Below are positions 15,735 to 26,498 of a DNA stretch of 64,000 nucleotides, piece by piece. The stretch is from Planctomycetota bacterium. GTDB taxonomy: Bacteria > Planctomycetota > SZUA-567 > H5-PLA8. Each line of letters begins with the position of its first letter. Within the stretch, counting starts at the first letter, position 1. Location: NCBI GenBank assembly GCA_027493525.1, contig JAOSKN010000002.1, forward strand, positions 1,831,326 to 1,895,325, given 5' to 3'. The position numbers and the translations under genes are program-made. Under the pieces are notes generated by a model. It was not told the origin of the DNA, searched no databases, and saw only the letters and a program-made list of their open reading frames with translations.

Positions 15735-18113
15735 TTAGGAACTAGAAAGCGGTTTGCTTGCGCGCTCCTGTTCGTCCAGGAGCCGGTGCAGTTGCCCGAG
15801 CGCATCCTTCAGCCTCAGGAGTTCGTCTTCGCCGATGTCCTCGCCGCCGTAACGGACGCGCTCGAAGAGCCGCGTGACGAGCACGACCGGTTCGTAGGTC
15901 TCGCCGCCGCGCTTGAGCACGGCGTCGGCGAACTCCCGCGGCGTCTGGCCGGCGCGGCGCATGAAGCCCTTCTTGGAGAGCACTTGGAGAAGTTCGTTGT
16001 AGAAGCTGACCGCGGCCTTGGCGCGCGGGGTCAGGTTGCGCAGGGGATTGCGGCGCTGGTCCTGCTGGCGCCACAGCGCGACGAGGGCCCACGCGGCGAG
16101 GCTCACGATGACCATCCAGGCCAGCACGGTTCCCGTTCGGCCCCAGGCGCCGCTGCCGCTGAAGAAGAGGTCGCCCAGACTTTCGAAGGCGTCCTTCATC
16201 TTCGTGCCCATGGAGCCGTAGAGTTGCTCCTGGGACTCGCCGTTGTACTGCAGGAAATAGTCCCAGCCCCGCTCGAGCCAGCCGTGTTCGGCGGCGCGCC
16301 GCTGGGCGAGTTCGCGTTCGGTGTCGAACTCCCCGGGTGGGGATCGCGGTCCGGTTCCGCCGTTCGGGGACGAGGCCTCGTCGCTGCCGGGCGTCGCGTC
16401 GAAGGCGATCCAGCCGCGGCCTTCGAAATAGACCTCCGCCCAGGCATGGGCGTCGGAGTTCTTGAACGTCACCTGCGTCTGGTCGAGTTGGACGGGATCG
16501 ACGGTGCGCGCGTAACCGTAGGTCAGCCGCGCGGGCAGCTCGGCGGCGCGCGCCAGGATCGCGTACGCGGTGGCGAAATACCCGCAGTGCCCGCGGCGCT
16601 GCTCGGGTAGTCCCAGCAGGAATTGGGCGATGTGATTGCCGCGGTGGTCGAGCTGGTCCAGGCGGAGCGTGTACGCGTATTGCCCACTGTCGCGGAGGAA
16701 ACGGCGGATGGCGAGGGCCTTCTCGAGATCGGTGCGCGCCCCGGCGACGGCTTCGCGCGCCAGGGCCTGGATCTGCGGCGCGAATTCTCCCATGTCCCAG
16801 GTGCGGTGCCGGCGGTTGACCGTGCGCGAGGGGACCCGTTCCAGCGCCGCGTACCGGGGCAACTGCCAGGATTCGGCCCGGTAGGTCTCGCCCGGATAGA
16901 GCACGTTCTGGCCCGGCGCGTGGACCCCGCCTTCCTCGTCTTCCTCGACCACCAGCGACTCGACTTTGCTCACCCCCGCCAGGACGGGGTAGACGGCGCG
17001 CTGCTGGGCCTCGAGCTTCACCTGATAGGCGATTCCGGCGGCCTCGGGCCCCGGCCTTAAGTGGTTGGGGTCGCGCGGGTCGAATACGACGAACTCGGTG
17101 CCGGCCTCGGCGCGGCGGCGTTCCCCGGCGCCGGCCTCCGCCCAGCGGTTGTGGGCGTAGGTGTGGAAGGCCCCCGCGCGCAGGTACAGGCGGGATTCGT
17201 CCGCGACCACCTCGCGCAGGGGGCGGTCGAATTCGACGCTCAGGGCCGGCGTGTTGTCGGTCGAAATGGGGCTCAGCTCGTTCAGGTCCACGCGGTTCGA
17301 GAGTCCGGTGGCGGCGCCGCCCGAGACGAGCCGGCTCAGGTCGCGCCCCGCGCGCGGGCCGCTTGGCCCGCTGCCGCCTTCGCCGTCCTCGTTCGGCCGG
17401 TTGGGCTGGGGCTGGAGCTTCTCGAAGACCGCGGCGAAGACGTCGCGCAGGTTGCCGGTGAGGCGCGGCCAGGTGAAGAAGAGCCCGAAGCCCAGCAGCA
17501 GGCACATGACCGATAGGACCGCGGTCATCTGCAGGCCCTGCCACATGGCCTTTTCGGAGAGTTCGTTGCGCGGGGTCTCCGCGGGCGCCGCCGCGCCGCG
17601 CCCGCGCGCCTGCCCGGCGTTCTGGTCCTCGAAGCGGATCCGCCCGCGCCAGAGCGCGTGCACGAACAGCGCCCACGTCGTCGCGGCCAGGAAGACCAGC
17701 AGGCGCAGCAGCAGGCTGGGTCCGTGGTCCACGATCCCCGAGAGCACCACGATGAACAGGCTCGCGCCGCAGAAGCTGTAGAAGGCGGTGCCGCGGAAAG
17801 CGGTGAAAAACATGGCCACCTGAATTGAGACCAGGAAGTGGGCCATGCGGATGCTGAGTTGGAAGGCCGCGTCGTCCTGCGCGTGGCGGAGCGCCGGGAG
17901 CAGGTAGCGGACGAAGAGCACCACGGCCAGGGCGGCGGCCAGCCAACTGCGCGCCGGGCGGGCGCGCCCGGCGTCCACGGTCACCGCCGCCAGAATCGCG
18001 CCCAGCGTCACGAGCACCAGGCAGAAGAGGTCGCGCTCCACCGACGATATCGCCAGCGCCCCGCTGGCGACCATCAGGTAGATCGAGATGCGCATTACCC
18101 GGTACAGGTCCAT
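15735..18113 (-). CDS. TgpA-like membrane transglutaminase
   Basis: Membrane protein with a periplasmic transglutaminase-like domain. 792 residues. The N-terminus has 5-6 hydrophobic segments of the DUF3488/TgpA type (about 1-240). The papain-fold core follows with Cys in RRGHCGYFATA (about 507), His in SDAHAWAEVYF (about 555) and Asp in AFDATPG (about 573), giving a complete triad. A further membrane helix (about 650-670) and a DUF4129-like C-terminus with PREFADAVL follow. It is the last gene of an operon with the DUF58 and MoxR genes, a combination known for membrane or envelope protein maturation. Its substrate is unknown. Confidence 0.92.
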   Translation of the reverse strand: MDLYRVMRISIYLMVASGALAISSVERDLFCLVLVTLGAILAAVTVDAGRARPARSWLAAALAVVLFVRYLLPALRHAQDDAAFQLSIRMAHFLVSIQVAMFFTAFRGTAFYSFCGASLFIVVLSGIVDHGPSLLLRLLVFLAATTWALFVHALWRGRIRFEDQNAGQARGRGAAAPAETPRNELSEKAMWQGLQMTAVLSVMCLLLGFGLFFTWPRLTGNLRDVFAAVFEKLQPQPNRPNEDGEGGSGPSGPRAGRDLSRLVSGGAATGLSNRVDLNELSPISTDNTPALSVEFDRPLREVVADESRLYLRAGAFHTYAHNRWAEAGAGERRRAEAGTEFVVFDPRDPNHLRPGPEAAGIAYQVKLEAQQRAVYPVLAGVSKVESLVVEEDEEGGVHAPGQNVLYPGETYRAESWQLPRYAALERVPSRTVNRRHRTWDMGEFAPQIQALAREAVAGARTDLEKALAIRRFLRDSGQYAYTLRLDQLDHRGNHIAQFLLGLPEQRRGHCGYFATAYAILARAAELPARLTYGYARTVDPVQLDQTQVTFKNSDAHAWAEVYFEGRGWIAFDATPGSDEASSPNGGTGPRSPPGEFDTERELAQRRAAEHGWLERGWDYFLQYNGESQEQLYGSMGTKMKDAFESLGDLFFSGSGAWGRTGTVLAWMVIVSLAAWALVALWRQQDQRRNPLRNLTPRAKAAVSFYNELLQVLSKKGFMRRAGQTPREFADAVLKRGGETYEPVVLVTRLFERVRYGGEDIGEDELLRLKDALGQLHRLLDEQERASKPLSSS

Positions 18114-18147
18114 GGCTCGTGTCCGTCGGGCCCGGCGCCGGCGAGGT

Positions 18148-19542
18148 TCATCCCACCAGGGCCAGTTCTTCCTGCGCCAGTTCGTCCAGTTCGTCGTCGC
18201 CGAGGGTGAGCAGCAGGTCCTCGTCGAGTTCGTCGCGAATGTGCCCGCCCGTGGCCCCGCGGCGAAAGATGCGCCGGAACTCCTCGCCGCGCACGTCCAG
18301 CACCTTGACCACGTTGTCGAGGGACTGGAGCCAGCCCAGGTCGCCGCGCACGCGCAGGCTGCCCAGGCCCAGCACCAGGATGTAGGTGTTGCGGAGCTGT
18401 TCCCGCGAGACGTATGGCTTGAGGTCGGCGAGGTTCCGCCCGTTGTCGGGCTCCAGGCCGGCCAGGGCTTCCAGGAGCGTATCCAGGTTGCGGCGCTCCT
18501 TGGAGACTTCGACGTCGAGCGGCCGTTCTCCCGGCGGGAGCGCCAGGCAGCGGACGGTGCAGGCGCGGCGCAGCAGCTCGCGCGCGACGGTGCCCGCGAA
18601 GGAGATCGCCAGCTCGAAGGCCGGCGCGCGCTGCGTGCCCAGGCGCTGGAGGTTGGTGTCGAGGAGCAGCAGGACGCGCTTGGTCTGCGGTTCCTCGAAC
18701 TCCTTCACCAGCGCGCGGCCCATGCGCGCGGAGCTGCGCCAGTGGATCCACTTGGGGTTGTCACCGTGCCGGTATTCTCGCAGGCTGCGGAACTCCTGCT
18801 CTTCGCGGCTCGGACGGCTGCGGCGGACGCGCTGCATGGCCAGCTCGAGTTCCTCGAAGAGCGTGCCTTCGATCTCGCCCAGGCGCGGGTAGACGACCAG
18901 GCGGCCGGGGTCGCGCCGCTCGGCCGAACAGTTCCAGAAGCCGAAGGGGAAGGTGGTGCTCAGGCGCGTGCGCCCGAACTGGTAGATTCCGCGCCGCCTC
19001 ACGACCAGGGTGTAGCGCGTGCGCTCCTGTCCCCGGCCGACGACGGTGACGGCGAAGGTCTGTCCCGACCCGGCGCCTCCGCCGCCGGGCCGGACCGTAC
19101 CGAAGCCCGATGGCGTGAGGCGTTGGGATTCGTTCGAAGGCGTTCCGCCCCCGGGACGCTTGCTCTTGGCCGCCGCGCGCAGGCTTTCGGCGAGCGTGAC
19201 GCCGCCGGCCGGAAGGCGCGCGCGGTTGAAGAGCGTGAGCGTGACCGCGACGGCCTCGCCCGCGAAGGTCCGCTCCGTGCAGCGCCGGTGGACGCCCAGG
19301 TGGCGCAGGGACCAGGACCCCAAGAGCAGGCCGCTGAAGAGGATGCTCGCCAGGACCAGGCAGATCAGCAGCGGGATGTTGGCCAGTTCGTCGGTGCGGA
19401 AGAACGTGACGGTCGCGCAGGCCAGGCCAAGCGCCGCGAAGATGACGCCGTCCTTGGTCAGGCGGAAGAGGGTGCGCACCGGCCAGGAGGCGAGGCGCCA
19501 CAGGCCGCGCAGGATCAGCCGCAGGGAACGCTTCTTGGCCAT
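18148..19542 (-). CDS. DUF58 domain-containing membrane protein
   Basis: 464 residues. Two hydrophobic helices near the N-terminus (about 32-70) are followed by a beta-rich region and then the DUF58 signature NPKWIHWRSSARMGRALVKE (about 262-281), continuing into a von Willebrand-like fold (VLLLLDTNLQRLG). An Asp/Glu-rich tail ends the protein. DUF58 proteins are usually partners of MoxR AAA+ ATPases, and here the moxR gene lies 28 bases upstream in the same operon. The role, probably chaperoning or envelope assembly, is inferred from family context. Confidence 0.93.
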   Translation of the reverse strand: MAKKRSLRLILRGLWRLASWPVRTLFRLTKDGVIFAALGLACATVTFFRTDELANIPLLICLVLASILFSGLLLGSWSLRHLGVHRRCTERTFAGEAVAVTLTLFNRARLPAGGVTLAESLRAAAKSKRPGGGTPSNESQRLTPSGFGTVRPGGGGAGSGQTFAVTVVGRGQERTRYTLVVRRRGIYQFGRTRLSTTFPFGFWNCSAERRDPGRLVVYPRLGEIEGTLFEELELAMQRVRRSRPSREEQEFRSLREYRHGDNPKWIHWRSSARMGRALVKEFEEPQTKRVLLLLDTNLQRLGTQRAPAFELAISFAGTVARELLRRACTVRCLALPPGERPLDVEVSKERRNLDTLLEALAGLEPDNGRNLADLKPYVSREQLRNTYILVLGLGSLRVRGDLGWLQSLDNVVKVLDVRGEEFRRIFRRGATGGHIRDELDEDLLLTLGDDELDELAQEELALVG

Positions 19543-19570
19543 GGCGGACGGGCTCCGCGCGGAACGCCGT

Positions 19571-20659
<1,089 letters not shown>

Positions 20660-20795
20660 CGGCACGTTCCCGGTTTCCCTGCCGGCGGGGCGAACGAACT
20701 TGGGCATCGTAACCCCCGGGAAGAACTCTGGCAAGGCGACGCGCGCCCGGGGTTTAGACGGCGGCCCCGCGGAACGCGTACCGTAATTCCTGCGG

Positions 20796-21119
20796 TTAAA
20801 GGAAGATCCCGAACAGGCTCAAGAACAGCACCCCTAGGCCGCCCAGCGAAATGACCAGCAGCGTCAGGAAGAAGGACAGGAACGCGGCCGTCAGCAGCCG
20901 CGCCCACGGGCCGGTGTAGCGGTAGCCTTTGCGGTCGTCATGCAAGACCAGCGCCGCGCCGCCATAGGTGGCCGTCACCGGCACCGAGAGGGACCAGAGC
21001 CCCAACCCCGAGAAGAGCAGCCACCATGTATATCCATGCACCGCCTGGAGCATCTGCACGGCGATCACGAAGGCCAGGGAGATGCGCAGTCTGAAGCCAT
21101 CCAGAATGGCCATGCTCAT
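20796..21119 (-). CDS. Small membrane protein of unknown function
   Basis: 107 residues with three or four hydrophobic segments (about 13-30, 33-58, 76-106) and a short polar loop HDDRKGYRYTGPWAR. Not a family I recognise. It lies 137 bases upstream of the moxR gene on the same strand and could share its transcript. GGATG overlaps the region of the start; GAGG is 3-7 bases before the ATG. Confidence 0.65.
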   Translation of the reverse strand: MSMAILDGFRLRISLAFVIAVQMLQAVHGYTWWLLFSGLGLWSLSVPVTATYGGAALVLHDDRKGYRYTGPWARLLTAAFLSFFLTLLVISLGGLGVLFLSLFGIFL

Positions 21120-21220
21120 CCTCCAACCGGTCGCGTCGCGCAGCCCAGTCGTCGAAATTTAGCCGCTGAAGACCTCCAGGGCAATCTTGCCGTCCGAAGC
21201 ATGCGCGCTGAGGGCACGAT

Positions 21221-21253
21221 GTAGCGAGGGCGAAAAAAGTTGCACCTGCGCAC
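21221..21253 (+). repeat. Single palindrome/A-tract element, same family as at 9030 and 43047
   Basis: Reading on +, GTAGCGAGGGCG is followed by AAAAAAG, then TTGCAC and CTGCGCAC. This matches the complement of the elements at 9030-9522 (GTCTACGAG, A-run, GATGCAC, palindrome) in order and spacing. It lies between divergent genes, so it cannot simply be a terminator. A second TGCACGGTGCA palindrome without the A-tract lies at 21392-21402, close to the next gene. Confidence 0.55.
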
Positions 21254-21359
21254 TCGGTTCGGGCCTGAGCTTCCGAAGAGGAGAACGTGCAAGTTCGCCG
21301 CGTCTGGCGGGATAAATGAAGGACGGGGAACGCTTCCATCGTCATGATAACGAGGTGCA

Positions 21360-21387
21360 ATGACGGGTTGGGGCGATTGAGTATAAT
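21360..21387 (+). promoter_or_regulatory. Candidate promoter for the 21436 gene
   Basis: ATGACG (21360-21365) and TATAAT (21382-21387, a perfect -10) are 16 bases apart. The predicted transcript starts near 21394, inside the TGCACGGTGCA palindrome, about 42 bases before the ATG at 21436. The overlap suggests the palindrome could act as an operator. The remaining intergenic DNA (21120-21435) holds one repeat element and no gene. Confidence 0.5.
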
Positions 21388-21435
21388 GATATTGCACGGT
21401 GCACCCCGCCTCGCGGGGTAGGTGGTTGGAGCACG

Positions 21436-22113
21436 ATGACCGAGATCCTGACCAACGGCTCCCTGACCGACTCCCCCGATGGCGGCGAGGGGACCGGACT
21501 CGCGCTGACCACCGAGGAGGTCCTCGATCTGCTGCCGAGCTACGTCGAGGGAACCCTGCCGTCCCACCTCACGGCCGAGATCGAATCGCACGTCGCGCGC
21601 AGCCCGGTTTGCGCCGCGGAACTGAAAAAGCTCCGCGCCGAAGAAGACCTGCTCGTCGAAGCCCTCTCGGAGTTGCGCCCGGACCCCGGGCTCCGCGCCA
21701 AGGTCGCCGCGGCGTGCGAGGACGTCCACCGCCGGGCCGAACGGGTCGCGAATACGCTGCCGGAACGGACCTGGGCGGCGTTCCGCTGGACCTTCGGCCT
21801 GCTTAGCGTGGCGGTCTTCACCGGCATCTCGCTGGTGCTTTCCCCGGCCTCGCCCACGGAAGAACTCTTCGACTTCGGCCAGGCGATGGGGCAGGTGCTG
21901 CCGCTGTTCTGGATCAACATCACGCTCTTCATGCTCTCGCTGTTCCTGCTGATCGGCGGGCGGCTGGTGGCCGCGCTGGAGGCGCGCCTCTCCGGGCGCA
22001 CGCACGACCCCGCGCCTTCGCGCCTGGAAGTCCTGACGCTGGAGGCCCTGGGCGTCTTGGGCCTGCTGGCCACGACGGTCTTCCATTACATGTATCTCCT
22101 GCCGAATCCCTGA
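21436..22113 (+). CDS. Membrane protein with degenerate anti-sigma-factor-like N-terminus
   Basis: 225 residues. Residues about 24-65 (EEVLDLLPSYVEGTLPSHLT, then IESHVARSPVCAAELKKLR) resemble the zf-HC2 fold of anti-sigma factors: the His and one Cys (H-x5-C) are kept, but the first and last Cys ligands are missing. Then come three or four membrane helices (about 115-135, 150-185, 200-220). It could be an anti-sigma-like regulator that lost zinc binding, or an unrelated small helical domain. No sigma factor gene is adjacent. A strong -10 element lies upstream. Confidence 0.65.
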   Translation: MTEILTNGSLTDSPDGGEGTGLALTTEEVLDLLPSYVEGTLPSHLTAEIESHVARSPVCAAELKKLRAEEDLLVEALSELRPDPGLRAKVAAACEDVHRRAERVANTLPERTWAAFRWTFGLLSVAVFTGISLVLSPASPTEELFDFGQAMGQVLPLFWINITLFMLSLFLLIGGRLVAALEARLSGRTHDPAPSRLEVLTLEALGVLGLLATTVFHYMYLLPNP

Positions 22114-22277
22114 AGGCGCGCTCGCCTGCCCCCGTCAGCCCGCCCATTTCAACGTCGCGTTCCGCGCGCGCCGGCGTATCCTTGAACTCCTGCCCCTTTC
22201 TCGCGCTGGTGCCCTATGGATCCCTGCCCGTTGCCGCCCTTCAAGCGACACCCGAGCCCCCATGAACGGCGGTCGCA

Positions 22278-24280
22278 ATGAGCGGAAGCCGCTTTGAGAG
22301 GTTGGCTCCGATACTGCTCGCCGCCGCGGCATGCGCGGTCTACGCCAACGCCTTCCAAGGGGCGTTCGTGCACGACGACCATTTCATCGTGCTGGAGAAC
22401 CCGCACATCCGGAAGCTCTGGCCGCCCTGGGAGGCGATTTACGGCTATCCGAATGCGCGTTCCCCGGACCGCCCCGTCGGCGCTTACTCCCTGGCGTTGA
22501 GCTACGCGCTGAGCGGGGAGCGGACCTGGGGCTTCCACCTCGTCAACCTGCTGATCCACGCGCTCGCGGGGCTGGCGCTGTACGGGCTCGTGCGGCGCGT
22601 GCTCCTGCTGGAGCCCCTGCGCGAGCGCTATGGCGCGACGGCCGGGGGTCTGGCCTTCGCGGTGGCGCTGGTGTGGCTCGTTCATCCGGTCGGGGCGGTC
22701 TGCGTCACGTACATCATCCAGCGCGTGCAGGCGCTGATGAGCCTGTTCTTCCTGCTGACGCTCTACGCCGCCATGCGCGCGTTTACCTCCGCCGCGCCCA
22801 AGCGCTGGTACGCGGCGGGAATTCTTGCATGTCTGCTGGGCATGGGCTGCAAGCAGGACATGGCCGGCGCGCCGCTGGCGGTCCTGCTGCTTGACGCGCT
22901 GTTTATCTCGGCGGGGCCGCGCGAGGCGCTGCGCCGGCGAGCGGGGTTTTACCTTGGGCTGGCGGCATGCTGGATTCCGCTGGCCGTGCTGGTGCTGCGC
23001 GGGCGGATGCAGGGCGTCGTGGAACTGGTCGCCGACGCGCAATGGACGCGAAGCCAGTACGCGCTTTCGCAGTTCCAGTCCGTGCTGACGTACCTGCGCC
23101 TGGCGGTCTGGCCGCTGCCGACGAGCTTTCAGCATTATCCCCCGGTGAGCGATACCGCGGCGCGCTTCGTGCCGCCCATGCTGGCCGTGCTGGCCCTCCT
23201 CGGCGCGGTGGCGTGGGGGCTCTGGAAGCGCCGGCCGTGGGCTTTCCCCGGCGCGCTCTTTTTTCCTGCTGCTGGCGCCCACGACGAGCCTCGTCCCGCT
23301 GCCCGTGCTCCTCGACGAGCGCCGCATGTACCTGGCGCTCGCGGCGCCGCTGCTGCTGGCGGCGCTGCTCGCGCACACGCTGCTGCGGCGCTGGGCGGGA
23401 GGCGACGCGGCGCGGCGCAGGTTCGCCGCGGGGCTGGGCGCGGCCCTGGCGGCCGGCTGGGCCGGCGCGCTGGCGAGCCTGACGCTCGAGCGGAACGCGC
23501 TCTTCGTGGACGGCCGGACGCTCTGGGCGGACGTGATTGCCAAAGTACCCCGGCGAGCCCCTCGCGTATAATCATCTCGGCTATCACCTCGATCGCATGA
23601 ACGACCCGGAGGGCGCCCTGGAGCAGTTCCTCAAGAGCGTTGCATTGGATCCGGGCTTCTCGGTCGGGCGCCTCAACGCCGGCAATCAGTTGGCCCGCGC
23701 GGGGCGCTTCGAGGAGGCCCTGCCGCATCTGGAGGCGGCCCGGCGGAGCGCGAGCGTCCGGCGGCGCGAGACGTACCACGTGGATCACGGCGGCGTGCTC
23801 CTCGCCCTGGGCCGCTTCGGCGAGGCGGCGCGGATCCTGCGTGAAGGGCTCCAGGCGCATCCGGAGAGCCAGGCGATGCGGTTCAACCTGGAACTGGCCC
23901 TGGCGCGCGGCGCCGACGAGCATGCGCGGAAGGGCTGGGCGCTGTGCCTCGACGGCCGGCGCGAGGACGGCCTGCGCGAACTGGACCTCGCGCTGCGGGC
24001 CGCGCCTCGGCATGCCGACGCGCGGCATTACGTGGCCGTCGTGCGCCGGCAGGCCCACGAGCGGTTTCAAGCCGGCGCCGAAGATCCGCAGGAACTTGCG
24101 ATCCTGGCAAGCGCGCTGGCGCTGGAAGGCGACTGGGACGAAGCCAGGGCGGTCGCGCAGGTGGCCTTGAAGGTCGCGCAGGCCTCGGGCGATGCCGCGC
24201 GCGCGGCCGTGCTGGAGGCGCGCCTGAAGCTGTACGAGCGGAGCGTGGCGTTCGAAGCGCCGGCGCAGGGGGCGGAGTAG
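22278..24280 (+). pseudogene. TMTC-like membrane/TPR protein, paralogue A, two frameshifts
   Basis: First of five tandem paralogues. Frame 1 (from the ATG at 22278) carries the multi-helix membrane half with the luminal-loop acidic pair in GAFVHDDHFIVLENP (Asp33-Asp34) and the conserved VHPVGAVCVTYIIQRVQ. It leaves frame at a run of six T (23259-23264); removing one T restores FFLLLAPTTSLVPLP and LLDERRMYLAL. A second shift at AAA (23542-23544) is cured by removing one A, giving VIAKYPGEPLAYNHLG and the TPR half, which ends at 24280. The repaired product would have about 667 residues. Both lesions are one-base homopolymer gains, so a sequencing error is at least as likely as decay. Confidence 0.8.
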
Positions 24281-24281
24281 C

Positions 24282-26498
24282 GTGGAAACCGTGGCCGGCA
24301 CGCGCTGGAGGCTGTTTGCGCCGTTGCTGCTGGCCGCGGCGGTGATAACGGTCTATTCGAACAGCTTGAACGGGACGTTCCTGCTGGACGATATAGTCAC
24401 GATCGAGAAGAACGCTTCAATCCGGCAGCTCTGGCCGCCTCAGCGAGTTTGGGCCTCGGAGGAGATGAACTCCCTGGCCGGGCGCCCGGTCGCGGCGTAC
24501 ACGTTTGCCGTATCGTATGCCCTTAGCGAAACCGCGCCGTGGGGCCACCGGCTGCTGAATATCCTGTTTCACCTGCTCGCGGTCTTGGCGCTGTACGGCC
24601 TGTTGAGGCGAACCTTCCAACTCGAATTCTTCGCCGAATTGGCGCCTCACGCCGCGGAGGGGCTGGCCCTGGCCGCCGCCTTGGTCTGGGCCGTGCATCC
24701 CCTGGCGACGGCATCCGTAACCTACGTGGTTCAACGGGTGGAAGTCTTGATGTCCCTCTGCTATCTGGCCACGTTGTATTTTGCGGTGCGCGGCTTCACG
24801 GCTACACGGTCCCTTCCATGGTTCGCGACGGCCGTCCTGGCCTGCGCGCTGGGCATGGGCTGCAAGGAAGTCATGGTCTCAGCGCCGCTGGCGGTGTGCC
24901 TGTATGACCGGCAATTCGTTTCCAGGAGCTTCAAGTCCGCGTTGCGCAACCATGCCGCGCTTTACGCGGGGCTGGCGTTGAGTTGGGTGTTGCTTTATTT
25001 CCTCTTGTCCGGCAACCAGCGCCTGGAGTTCGTCGAGACGCGGCCCAAGGACGAATCGGCGGCCACCTATTTCATGGCGCAGTGGGGCATCCTGTTCGAG
25101 TACCTTGGCTTGGTCGTGTGGCCTCATCCATTGATCATGCTGCGCTGGCCGCCCATGGACCTGGATCCGGCATGGACGGCGGTAACGGGCCTGGGCTGGA
25201 GCCTGCTGGCGGGGGCGACGCTTTGGGGACTCTGGCGGCGCGCGGCCTGGTCGGCGCCTGCCGCGATGTTCTTCATGATTCTCGCGCCATCGAGTTCAGT
25301 CATCAGGTTGATCGAGTGGTCCGCCGAGCGAAGGATGTACCTGCCTTCCGCGTGCGTCATCGCATTGAGCGTGTGGTTGGCGGCTGCGGGCCTGCGGCGG
25401 CTGTTTCAGCGCCTGGCATGCCGCCCGGATTTCCGGGCGCTTGCGCACGGCGCGTTGCTTTGCGCGGTGACGGCAGGATTGGGGGCCCTGACGTACGCGC
25501 GAAACGAAGCCTACAAAAGTTCCAGAACGCTTTTCGAAGCCGATTTGCGCAACGATCCCGGGAATCCCAAGCTGCTCATGCGCGTGGGCATGTGCCTCTG
25601 CCGGGCCGGCCGCGGCGACGAAGGCATCGCAGCGCTTCGTCGCGCTTTGTCGATCTGGCCCGAGAACGTCATGGCGCGACGGAATCTGGCGCTCGAACTG
25701 GCCGGTAGAAAACAGTACGAAGAGGCCGTCGCGGCATTCCAGCCGGTCAAGGAGGTCTACTGGGATCCTACCTGGATGCCCACGTGGGTTCTGGCGTTGA
25801 TCGAATCGGGGCAATTCGGCGAAGCCGAACTCCGGCTGGAGTGGCTCAAGACAAAAGACCCCCATTCCTCCAACGCGGAATACTTGCGCGGCTACTGCAA
25901 ACTCAAGGAAGGCGAACCGGAAGCCGCGCTCCCGTTCCTGGAGCGCGCCATCGAACTCGATCCTTTCATGGCGGACGCATGGAGTGGGGTCGGCTGGGTT
26001 CGCTTTCGGCAGGGCCGCCTGGAAGAAGCCTTGGCGCCCTTTCAGCGCGCCTTGGAGTTGAAACCCGACTTGGCGTGGGCCGCGGAGTTCTTCCTGCGCG
26101 CCCAGGCGCAGATCCTGCTTGGAAAGGCCAAGGAGCACACGGCGCGCGGGTGGCGCCTGTGCGGCGAGGACCGGATCGAAGAGGGGCTGCGCGAACTGTA
26201 CCACGCGCTGCGCCTGGTCCCCGACTTTCCCGAGGCGAGGCATTACGCGGCGGCCGTGCTCAGGAGACAACAGGCCGAGTTTCTTGGCGGCGCGGACAGC
26301 CCGCAAGCGCTTCAGCTCCTGGCCTCCGCGTATGCGGTTCAGGGGGATTACCAGGAGGCGCGGAACATCCTGGGCATCGCGCTGAAAAGCGCGCAAGCCC
26401 ATGAAGACGAGGCGCGCGTGAAGGAGCTGCGGGCAAGGCTGGCGCAATACGAGCGGGGCCTGGCGTTCGAGATGCCTGCCGCGGGAGCCACGCCATGA
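24282..26498 (+). CDS. TMTC-like membrane/TPR protein, paralogue B
   Basis: 738 residues, start GTG two bases after the stop of paralogue A. The N-terminal half (to about 410) has about ten membrane helices in a GT-C-like arrangement. The first extracytoplasmic loop carries the acidic pair in GTFLLDDIVTIEKN (Asp36-Asp37) and the Trp-Pro-Pro of LWPP. Further landmarks are VHPLATASVTYVVQRVE and WSAERRMYLPSA. The C-terminal half has about six TPR units and the family-specific end module (GWRLCGEDRIEEGLREL to QYERGLAFEMP). The arrangement matches eukaryotic TMTC O-mannosyltransferases in outline. Transfer of a sugar from a lipid carrier to exported proteins is an inference. Confidence 0.85.
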   Translation: METVAGTRWRLFAPLLLAAAVITVYSNSLNGTFLLDDIVTIEKNASIRQLWPPQRVWASEEMNSLAGRPVAAYTFAVSYALSETAPWGHRLLNILFHLLAVLALYGLLRRTFQLEFFAELAPHAAEGLALAAALVWAVHPLATASVTYVVQRVEVLMSLCYLATLYFAVRGFTATRSLPWFATAVLACALGMGCKEVMVSAPLAVCLYDRQFVSRSFKSALRNHAALYAGLALSWVLLYFLLSGNQRLEFVETRPKDESAATYFMAQWGILFEYLGLVVWPHPLIMLRWPPMDLDPAWTAVTGLGWSLLAGATLWGLWRRAAWSAPAAMFFMILAPSSSVIRLIEWSAERRMYLPSACVIALSVWLAAAGLRRLFQRLACRPDFRALAHGALLCAVTAGLGALTYARNEAYKSSRTLFEADLRNDPGNPKLLMRVGMCLCRAGRGDEGIAALRRALSIWPENVMARRNLALELAGRKQYEEAVAAFQPVKEVYWDPTWMPTWVLALIESGQFGEAELRLEWLKTKDPHSSNAEYLRGYCKLKEGEPEAALPFLERAIELDPFMADAWSGVGWVRFRQGRLEEALAPFQRALELKPDLAWAAEFFLRAQAQILLGKAKEHTARGWRLCGEDRIEEGLRELYHALRLVPDFPEARHYAAAVLRRQQAEFLGGADSPQALQLLASAYAVQGDYQEARNILGIALKSAQAHEDEARVKELRARLAQYERGLAFEMPAAGATP

